DNA of 64,000 nt, from the NCBI GenBank assembly GCA_030686995.1, contig CM060692.1:126247796-126311795 (forward strand), given 5' to 3'. The notes beneath the pieces were generated by a model. The model was given only the letters and a program-made list of their open reading frames with translations, ran no database searches and was not told where the DNA came from. This DNA comes from Artemisia argyi (Eukaryota; Streptophyta; Magnoliopsida; Asterales; Asteraceae). This document shows positions 22,141 to 30,394 of this stretch, in pieces. A program made the position numbers and the translations under genes. Each line of letters begins with the position of its first letter. Position 1 is the stretch's first letter.

Positions 22141-22781
22141 TGTAAAGTAGTAAAAATAAAATATCATTATTAAAGTTTACCCTTAACCATTAAGAAAAGT
22201 TACCTCCTTGGTTAAAACAATTACATTCTTAGTCCTTGTTAGTCCTTTTTAATCTTTTTGCATATTAGACCTCACTTTTAAAGTATTTGCAGTTTCTACC
22301 CTCAAGTTTTATTGAAAATCGACTGTTTTAGTTCTAGTCCGAAAGTTTGACAGTTTGTCATTTTTGGTCCCTTAACGAGAGTTTTTGCAAAAATAGTCCT
22401 TAGTTAAGTTTTTGAAAAACAAACTTTTATACAAAGAAGTAACCTTTAAATCTTATAAAATCCTTTTAAAATCAGCTTTCAAAAGTCTCAAAATATTCTT
22501 GAAAATCTTATAAGTTTTATACCGAAATTTTATTTAAGAAAGTTTATGGGCTCCGTAGCCCAAGTTAGGCCCAAACGATACATTTGTTAGTTATAGAGGT
22601 GTTCTAATCGCGACTTAGGATCTGGTTCAGTTTACGTAGCATTAGGTCGCGTATATCATGCATGAAAGGTTAGTTTTTCTTAGCTTGGTTTGAAGAAATA
22701 GATCATCGAAAAATATATGTATGTTGTATGTGGGAAAACGAGATTACGAGCCCTTTTCTAAGGGTGTGTCGAGGTGTCACA
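20962..22781 (-). repeat. 5' LTR of the gypsy element
   Basis: The PBS fixes the inner end (plus-strand TGTAACAACCC). The outer end is placed at GTGTCACA (22,781), because minus TGTGAC pairs with GTTACA as a TG...CA LTR. It contains two blocks shared with the LTRs at 23,118-33,303 (about 21,240-21,257 and 21,563-21,587), an 83-bp AT microsatellite, and AGTCCTT/GGTCCCTTAAC motifs (22,225-22,400). The outer boundary is less certain because the partner LTR is not in the window. Confidence 0.7.
22054..22136. repeat. (AT)n microsatellite
   Basis: 83 bp of uninterrupted AT dinucleotides inside the gypsy LTR. Confidence 0.98.
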
Positions 22782-23112
22782 AGTGTTAATATTATGTGTG
22801 ATGTAATGTTTTCAAAGTGTTATACGAAAGGTGTAATGCGTGCTATGCATGAACATGAATAACGTACGAATTGAAAAGGGAAATGGCAACTTACAACACC
22901 TATAAGGTGGTGAAGAGTTCGAGTCATAGGAGTGGTGAAATGGAGGTACACGAACAACAAACCAAACCTTGTTAATCTTTAACCTACGTTCACAAATTGT
23001 TAACACAAATAGCTAATCCCTTAACCCGATTCTTGAGTGATTCCTTCTCGTACTTGAATGTGACAAGACAAATAGAATTGCTTGTGGTTTTTGTGAGTGG
23101 CAAGAGTGTGTG
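22782..23112. other. Unassigned flank between gypsy LTR and LARD-like element
   Basis: 331 bp without a recognisable gene or repeat. It would be continuous with 33,309 onward before the LARD-like insertion. Confidence 0.5.
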
Positions 23113-25315
23113 AAAAGTGTAACACCCCCATTTTTTACTGATCGCAGTGGATAAAGTGTTTAGGGTATTACTTCATAGAATCACAAATACAGTAATAGAA
23201 AACGACTCGAAAAGAGGCGGTTTGGAAATTTAGTTATCATTCATAATTATCAGAGTTTTAATTATAAAAGATATACTTTTATTTTTGATGAGGTCCCAAA
23301 AATCTAAGAGTTAGGTTGTGTTTGAATAATAACCATAAAAAGTCCTCCGAGTTAAGTACCTCCTTCTGCCATAGATCCATAGAAGTAATATACCTAGAAT
23401 ACATGCTTAAAAAGTCAACACTAGGTGTTGAGTGAGAATCATAGGTTTAGGGGTTAGTGAATACAAGTTCCCTGGGTTCAGTTGTTACACCCATCTAGGA
23501 AAATGCAAGTTTTGTGATAATTGTGATGGATGCACAATTATCAGGAGTTTAGTATGTTGCACTAAGCTCATGAATCACACCTTAACGATCCGGGTCATCT
23601 GGGCTGCACACCCAACATGAGGGGATAGAAGGATAACTTGCCAAAGTTATTCCTTGAGTGGATTCAAATATAGTACTTATGGGTACCACCTAGTGGGGTG
23701 TTAATACCAACGGGAGTTGTCAAACTCCAATAGATCTATCAACTATATTCGCGTTCACGTGGGTAAAATATCCCAAATGATTAGATTCATGAATTTTGGT
23801 TATGTAGTGGCGGCAGTTAGTTTACTCGTGCAAACAACCAAAGAAAAAAACTTGCATTCGGTTTTAAGTAAAGCATTTAGCATGTATCCTCCTCACAGGG
23901 TTTGTAAAGCATTTAAAGTGAAAGTATAAAAAGATGTGAGGCTACGAAAACTCACCTGGGTTTAGAGTAATCTAAGTGATGTAAATAGTGACTCGGAAAC
24001 TAGACCGCCTTACTCACATATCCTAGTGTGTTGTTGGTTTTGTATGTATATCAAGCTTTAGTTATCATGTTTATGTTTCTCAAGTTATTGTTTTTAGGTT
24101 TGTTAATATTTCATATATAACATAACACCGTTCAGGCCATTGTAATTCAGAAGTATATGACTCCTCACATGAAGCTCCCTACTATTGTATTATGTTATTA
24201 ACATAATACCGTTCGGGCCATCATAATTCAGAAGTTAATACTCCTCACACAAAGCTCCCTATTATTGAGTTATGTTGTTATTAGGGTTTAGTTATAATCA
24301 TATCACCGTTCGGGCCATCATATCTCAATAAATATATGCAATAATCGTTCGAGGAGTCAGGGCACTTTAATTCGTAAACCCAACAAACTCGTCAAAACAA
24401 AATATCCACATAGTACTCCACGCATGAAGCTCCCTAGTATTGTGTTATGCTTCTAACTTTATTTAGGTTCTATACTTATATGATATTTTCACTTTTTACC
24501 CTTATAGTTTATATATTTACGTTTTCTACCCTAAATTTATATTACTTATATTACTTATACTGATAACTATCTATACTTGACACAACTAGTCCCTAGACTT
24601 CTATTTTTTATGTAACTAACCTAAGACTCTTAAGTTTTCTATATTTTACCATTTAGACCTTTAACTTTATAATATTAACGTTTTTAGTCCTTTTTATTTT
24701 ATACTTATTTTAATATCAATCCTAGGGTTTTAATATTATGCAAAACTAGTCCTTACACTTATAACTTCTAGGAAATGTCAAAAACAGTCCCTAGACTTTA
24801 TAATTTCAGGAATTTATGATATATACCCTTATGCATGTAAAGTTTTGCAAAACTAGTCCTAAATGCATGTAACTTATATTTTATCTAGCAACTAAGTTTT
24901 CTAGCTTATGTTTTACTTATTTTAAGTTATGTAGGTTATGTATAACTAGTGTATGACCTAAAGTAATAACTTATAGCATGCATGCAAGTATATGACTCGA
25001 TCTAGGGTTTTAAAACTTAAACTAGCAAATGAAAGAGTTCAAGGCTCATGCAAGGGTTCCTAGGGTATCCAAGGCATCCTAAATCTATCCTATGACTAAA
25101 CTAAAGCTAAATATACTAGTATGTAAGATTTATTTAGCTATGGGAGGGTTTACGTGGGTTTTAGGGTTTTCTAGGGCTCGTTCGACTCAAAACCACAACA
25201 CAACACGACCAAGGTCTAGCTACTCGTCTCCTAGGGCTTCTAAGGACATATTACTACTGAACTACTGTAAGGTGAAGAGAAGAAAGGGTGTGAAGAATAA
25301 TGGAGGGGAGGAGGG

Positions 25316-25328
25316 GGTATTTATACCC
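25316..25328 (-). promoter_or_regulatory. TATA box in LARD 3' LTR
   Basis: Minus strand GGTATAAATACCC. The matching box in the 5' LTR is at 32,542-32,554. Confidence 0.55.
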
Positions 25329-25574
25329 GCGTAGAGGCGGTTTGGATGGAAAACGGGGTGTAGGTGTTGTGCAAGGGGAGGGGTGAGCAAGAAAGGCTAG
25401 AGGGGGGTTGTGGCAGGTCTAGTGGTGGTGAGGAGAAGCTAGGAGGTAGCTAGGGGCGGAGCTAGGACGGTTGTGGTGGTAGGAAGGCCAAGAGAGGCGG
25501 TTAGGGAAAGGTGGTGACAAGTAGGTGATGCACCTACTTCTGTGCTAGCTTAGAGGTGCTTGTAAGCTGCTTAG

Positions 25575-25680
25575 GGTGTTTAGTGATGGTTTAGGTTGAT
25601 TAGCAGTGGATTAGTGGTGGTTTAGTGGTGGATTAGTGGTGGTTTAGGGTGGATTAGTGGTGATTAGTGGTGGATTAGTC
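25575..25680. repeat. TTAGTGGTGGA minisatellite in the LTR
   Basis: About eight degenerate 10-12 bp units alternating TTTAGTGGTGG and ATTAGTGGTGG. The 5' LTR has fewer units at about 32,815-32,895. Confidence 0.85.
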
Positions 25681-26604
25681 AAGTAGGTGATGCACCTACT
25701 TGTGTGAGTGCTTAGAGGTGTTAGGGTGTGTGCTTGGGTCTGACTAAGGTGTTTGGGTGCTAGGTTGAGGTGTTTAAGGTGCTTATGTTTAGGTTTTACC
25801 TGTTTTAGTTAAGTTTATACCTAGTTCTACTTATTAAGTGTTTAAGATTTTACCTAAGGTTTAGTGCCTAATTTAAGTTCCTAAGGGTGTCTAGTAACTA
25901 ATTCTAAGTCCTAATGGGTTTATTCTAAGTGAGGGTAACTTATGGGAAAGGTTTGGGAAGGTTTGACCTAGTTTTGTAACCTAAATGACCTAGGTGTGTT
26001 TAGTGATAGACTAGGGTTTATCCTATGGTTTAGTGCCTAGACTAGTGTCCTATGAGTGTCAAATAACTATTCCTAAGTTCTAAAAGGCTTATACTAAGTG
26101 GTAGTGACCTATGGGGAAGTTTTGGGATGGTTTAGACCTAATTCTAGTTATCTATGACCTAGTTATGATTTAGCGCTTATGGGGTTTGTATCTAAGTTCT
26201 AAAGGGTTTATTCTATAGCCTAATGGTTCTAATATATCCTAATATTCCTAAGAACTCATACTTAAGCCTTGGACACATTCATACTAGTTAAACTAGGCAT
26301 ATAGGTTCAAATAAGCACATACTCCTACTTAAGTTTTAGTTAGTGTTTATTAGGGTTTTGTGTTATGTTTAGTGTTTTAGATTGGTGAATTACTTATTAT
26401 GGTGTTGTTATGATTTTATGCTTGACATACTTGGGGTTTATAGTATGTGAGTGTTGAGATTATTTGGCTTGTGTGGATACGTGAGCAGGTCTAGTGAGTC
26501 ATGCAAGTAATAATTCATATAAAAATCAAAAATTTACTTGTGAAATACCTACTATAGGTATTTGTAATGGGAATGATAGTAATGGTTGTTTGTGGGTTGT
26601 TATA

Positions 26605-26625
26605 GTCTTACCCCCTTAGAGAAAA
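26605..26625 (-). promoter_or_regulatory. Polypurine tract of the LARD-like element
   Basis: The minus strand reads TTTTCTCTAAGGGGGTAAGAC directly before the 3' LTR, short and with a few pyrimidines. It is placed by position. Confidence 0.5.
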
Positions 26626-27060
26626 TCTCATCCCGAGATTTTGACGATTCTAAGAGTAGGGGAGAGAATAAGTCGAGAAAATAGAGGAAGAAGAGGATTA
26701 TCTTCTGATACCGAGAAAAATTATGTGAAAAGAAAGAAGATTTTGCACAAGCGGAGTAGGAATTGCTTGTACAGATACCAGATACTTAGGTTTTTATATC
26801 TCATTATTTGCAAATAAAGGCGTCCCAATATTTGAAAACAAGAGCGTATAAATTCTTAACCTATTTGACTTATAACTTTCTCATTAAAATGTAGGAACAT
26901 CCTAATTCATTTTAAGAGGATAGTCATCATAAATCATCCTTAAGTAGTATCGGTGGAAAGTGAAGAGAGTTTTACCATATTTAAGGATATATGGTAAGGG
27001 AATATTTTAGAGACAAGTTTCAACCGAGATGACAACTAGTTTTTCATCATGGTGGAGACA

Positions 27061-27192
27061 AGTTCTAGATACGGTAGAGGAATATTCTAGTCAAGGTAGA
27101 GACAAGTTCTAGTCATGATAGAGACAAGTTCTAGTCATCATATAGACAAGTTCTAGTCATGATAGAGACTAGTTCTAGTCATGATAGAGACA
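27061..27192. repeat. Six 22-bp tandem repeats
   Basis: The unit is AGTTCTAGTCATGATAGAGA plus CA. Units start at 27,061, 27,083, 27,105, 27,127, 27,149 and 27,171. The last four are nearly identical and the first two are diverged. Confidence 0.95.
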
Positions 27193-27853
27193 AGTTCTAA
27201 AGTTCTCCGGTTTAGCAACTTGTCACATGGTAGATTCCCATTTTTAGACTAGAATGACGGACGTAGAAGATCTCATTTTTTTGCAATTTCTTGCAAAGCG
27301 AGATTTAATATCATAGTCGAACATAATAAGGATTAAAGTTCGATGTAGATATTCTTACAAGTTCTAACTAATAGAAACTTGCGTTACAACGAGAAATACA
27401 AGTTCTAGTTAATAGAACATTGTAGGATGAGGTAGGGAGAGAATATAGAGAGAAGAAAATAGAGTGTAAAATGACGGAGAAATAAAAATGAAGGGAAATG
27501 GTGTAAAGGATTTATGGGAGTGGAGTGGAGTGAGAAAGGAAGAAGGATGAAATGGAAAAGTAGGGGAAATGGAAAAGGAAAAGGAGTTTGGAGTGGGTGG
27601 AGTGGGGAAAAGTATAGGAGTAGGGAAAATGGAAAAGTATGGTTTTAATTTGTGGAGTGGGGAAAAGGCGGGAAAATGGGATTTTAAACGGAAGAGTAGG
27701 AAGAAGTGGAGGGAGAAGATTTAAATGGTAGAAAGAGAGAAATGAAAAGATGAGATTAAACGGAAGAGTAAGAGTATAGGATACCTGAAGGAGAATATCC
27801 TAACGGAGTTTTAGATTTACTAGATTTCTTCCCAGAGTTTTGTTTTGGGATTT

Positions 27854-28229
27854 CGTCATAGAATAGCAATGTACTTTTCCAAATGTCCCGTTCTAGTACG
27901 TGTACTATTTTTAAGTTTTAGAATAGTAATGTACTTTCTATAAGTGTACCGTTCTAGTACGTGTACTTTTTTAGTTTGTAGAATAGCAATGTACTTTCGA
28001 TAAGTGTTCCAATTTGGTACGTGGATGACGTACCAAATTGGAACACTTATGGAAAGTATGACATACCAAATTCGAACACTGATGGAAAGTACATTGCTAT
28101 TCTACAACTTAAAAAAAGTACACGTACTAGAACGGGACACTTATAGAAAGTACATTACTATTCTAAAACTTAAAAAAGTACACGTACTAGAACGGAACAT
28201 TTGGAAAAATACATTGCTATTCTACGACC
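27854..28229. repeat. Large foldback (inverted repeat) built of repeated subunits
   Basis: The left arm (from 27,854, CGTCATAGAATAGCAATG) is matched by the reverse complement of the right arm (ending at 28,229 with CATTGCTATTCTACGAC). The centre is near 28,016-28,034: CCAATTTGGTACGT-N5-ACGTACCAAATTGG. Each arm holds about three 55-65 bp subunits with AGAATAGYAATGTACTTT and CGTTCTAGTACGTGTAC. The right arm has an extra partial subunit of about 40 bp. An RNA from either strand would fold into a hairpin of more than 150 bp. Confidence 0.95.
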
Positions 28230-29476
28230 AAATCCCTTTTGTTTTCCCCCTAAGGTTCTTCTAGTTTTTCCTAACTAATCCTAATTTCTAAAGGTGAGGT
28301 GTTTGGTACCATTGAGGTAGAGGGTTCTAAAGAGGTATTAGGTTTAAGTGTTTGTGTTTTCTTTCTTAAGGATTGACTAGGTATATCCCTATTCTTAGGT
28401 GTAGTTTCAGGTTTTCTTTTGTTTTAAGTTGTCTATTTTATGTCCTAGGTACTTAAAACCAGGTAGGGTAATACCCATAGTATTTTCCTAAGTGAAATTT
28501 CCTAATGGGTATTCTAAAAATTGTCAAATTCTAAGGTATAATTTAAAATCCTCAAGTGTATAAGTATGGTTATCCTAAGGGCTAGGTATGGGTAATATAT
28601 GACCTAAATCTACTTATTCCTATAGGGTAGAGGTTTGCTAATTGTGTCTATCCTAAACTAAGGGTCTAAAGGCTTAGGGTGAGGGTTATCTAATCCTAGG
28701 TTTCCCTAATCTATATTCTAATCCTAATGTTTTCCTACTAAGTCTTATCCTATATCTATTGGGGTAGGGGTTTTGGTTTCTAATCCAAATTGCCTAAGGT
28801 TTTCTAATCCTAAGTTTATGTTTTCTAGGGTTATCCTAATGTTATTTCTAACCTCAAGTATGGGAATCCTAACAAAGGTTTTGGGGTTTACTAAAGGGGA
28901 TTGGGGAAAACTAGCTCGGGTATCATAGTAATCTAGGGGAATAAAGGATAGGAATATGCTTATATATGAGGATCATATATTTGCATATGGGGTTGTTAGG
29001 GGTAGAATCTCTAACTAGAACGAAGATAGCTTAAGAAAGCTAAGGAATGAAGTGATGGGGTTTAGAGATCGCAGGAGAAAGAATTCAGATCTCTATGGTG
29101 AAGAATGAGGATTCTCACCATCGGTAAAGGGAAAAAGAGTTTGAAAAGGTTAGAGTAAGGGAAATTTAAAATAGTTTAGAGATTCTATATACCTAAGACA
29201 TCAGGGTGGGTTTTCTAAGATCCTAAGGGTAAGGGTTAAGGGTAGGTTATAAGTTTTCCTAAGGGTTTTCTATTGGGTTAAGGGTGTCCTAAGGTGAAAG
29301 GCATTCCTAAGTCTAGTTATCTAATCTATCCTAGTTGAGGGGTACCAGGTAGTTTCTAAATCCTAACTTGTTTTATTTATTTTCTATTCTACTTATCCTA
29401 TAGGCTCTATTTATTCTAAGGCATATCTCCTAGGGTTATTTATCTACTTAGGGTTTTTTTAAAGTTTCCTAATTTC

Positions 29477-30211
29477 CTAATTCCATGAGTTAGTGTTTTC
29501 TAAATTTTCCTCATCATTATCTATTATCTTTTCTAAAGTGCATATCCTAAAGCGGGCAAAGGCTATTTTATGGTGATGTTTCATTTGGTTTTTCTGTATT
29601 TTAGCTATTTTAAAACGGTTTTCTTGTAAAGTCTTTCTTAAACTACTATAGTCGGGTTGATTATCTAAGTTATTATTATTATGACCTTTTTCTATCTTCT
29701 CAAGGAGATCAAGAAAAATTTCATCTAAGTTATTTAAAATCTCCTCTAATTGGTTTTCCTCATCTTCTAGAGTTAACCTAAAGGATTTTTCTCCAATTTC
29801 ATCTTTCCAAGATAGAATAGGAGGGTTTATTAAGTAAGGGGTAGGGTTTAAGGTATAGGGTTGCCTAAGGTCATATCTAGGGGTATAGGTAGGGATAGGA
29901 TGTTTAGGTATATATGGTTTTCTCGGGAGAATGAAACCATGGGGTTCTGTTCTAGAGGTAGGAAAAAGAGGATGTATAATAGGGTTTAGGGGAGGTAGGG
30001 GTGATGTCTTAGCATAGAAATCTCTTATGTGTTTTAAATGAGGGTTATCTAAAGAAGGGGTATATCCTAAGGGTGAAGGTTTATCTAAACTATTCCTAGA
30101 CTCTTCTAAGTTATAGGGTTTAGGGGAATAATCTAGTACATTCGGAGATGAAAGATCATTCTCCGGATGTAGACTAGATGAGATAGGGGTAGAGTAGTGG
30201 GGAGTAGACAT
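29477..30211 (-). CDS. 244-aa ORF of the LARD-like element, Pro-rich with coiled coil
   Basis: The only long frame of the element, on its sense strand, starts 183 bp inside the 5' LTR where gag would begin. Residues 1-135 are Pro/Tyr/Ser/His-rich with repeated short motifs (PNVLDYSPKPYN, LGYTPSLDNP, RYDLRQPYTLNPTPY). Residues about 136-175 are acidic and heptad-like (LTLEDEENQLEEILNNLDE, then FLDLLEKIEKG). Residues 190-244 are basic then acidic (ENRFKIAKIQKNQMKHHHK). I see no zinc knuckle, no protease motif, no signal peptide and no membrane segment. The position suggests a Gag-like or RNA-binding role, but I do not recognise the family. An uninterrupted 244 codons inside otherwise stop-rich interior argues for recent coding function, or for inheritance from a Gag leader. 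Confidence 0.6.
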   Translation of the reverse strand: MSTPHYSTPISSSLHPENDLSSPNVLDYSPKPYNLEESRNSLDKPSPLGYTPSLDNPHLKHIRDFYAKTSPLPPLNPIIHPLFPTSRTEPHGFILPRKPYIPKHPIPTYTPRYDLRQPYTLNPTPYLINPPILSWKDEIGEKSFRLTLEDEENQLEEILNNLDEIFLDLLEKIEKGHNNNNLDNQPDYSSLRKTLQENRFKIAKIQKNQMKHHHKIAFARFRICTLEKIIDNDEENLENTNSWN

Positions 30212-30379
30212 AACTATATAATAAAGAAAATACTGTAAATTATTTAGCAGTTAAGCAGGAAATTATTATACTTACCTTAGCACGTATGGTTATGGAGGAT
30301 GGCAGAGGTACTGAGGACTTTCTCGGATTTAGGAAAAATAGTTGTAGTTTAGGTTTTGACCTTGTTCTCTACAACTGAA

Positions 30380-30394
30380 GGTATGATGCCGATC
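30380..30394 (-). promoter_or_regulatory. Primer-binding site of the LARD-like element
   Basis: Minus strand GATCGGCATCATACC adjacent to the 5' LTR. It resembles TGGCATCAGAGC with several changes, weaker than the other PBSs here. Confidence 0.6.

Larger units (their letters stand above)
16633..22781 (-). mobile_element. 5' part of a Ty3/gypsy (chromovirus-like) retrotransposon, interrupted in RT
   Basis: Minus-strand order from the right: 5' LTR (20,962-22,781), Met-type PBS (20,944-20,961), upstream ORF (20,727-19,309), spacer, then gag-protease-RT (18,916-16,633). RT is cut where the Tat/Athila-like element begins. The rest (RNase H, integrase, 3' LTR) should lie left of position 1. Gag with a CCHC knuckle followed by the LFD-GA protease motif and PFGLTNA-type RT is typical Ty3/gypsy, and the style fits Del/Tekay chromoviruses. 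The lineage call is inference because integrase is not visible. Confidence 0.85.
23118..26604 (-). repeat. 3' LTR of the LARD-like element
   Basis: 3,487 bp. In order: the conserved blocks shared with the gypsy LTR (23,402-23,421 and 23,727-23,751), about 85-bp repeats around CCGTTC-GGCCATC (24,122, 24,205, 24,302), AGTCCCTAGACTT motifs (24,575-24,870), a minus TATA box at 25,316-25,328, two 9-bp-arm palindromes (25,519 and 25,680) around a TTAGTGGTGGA minisatellite, then a 518-bp stretch (25,966-26,483) absent from the other LTR. Confidence 0.92.
26626..29476 (-). other. Non-coding interior of the LARD-like element
   Basis: 2.85 kb without a gene. It contains the 22-bp array (27,061-27,192), a purine-rich GGGGAAAATGGAAAAG region (27,470-27,770), the large foldback (27,854-28,229), and a stretch from 28,260 to 29,480 dense in TCCTAA and TAGGGTT words. 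No RT, integrase or gag motif was found on either strand. Confidence 0.7.

Noticed and set aside
23432..23620. 62-codon Cys-rich plus frame repeated at 30,709-30,897
   Set aside because: Both copies lie in the two LTRs of one element and are alike because LTRs are copies; the frame is antisense to the element and has no family resemblance.
27061..27192. Regular direct repeats considered as a CRISPR-like array
   Set aside because: Units are contiguous without spacers, and the context is a plant LTR element.
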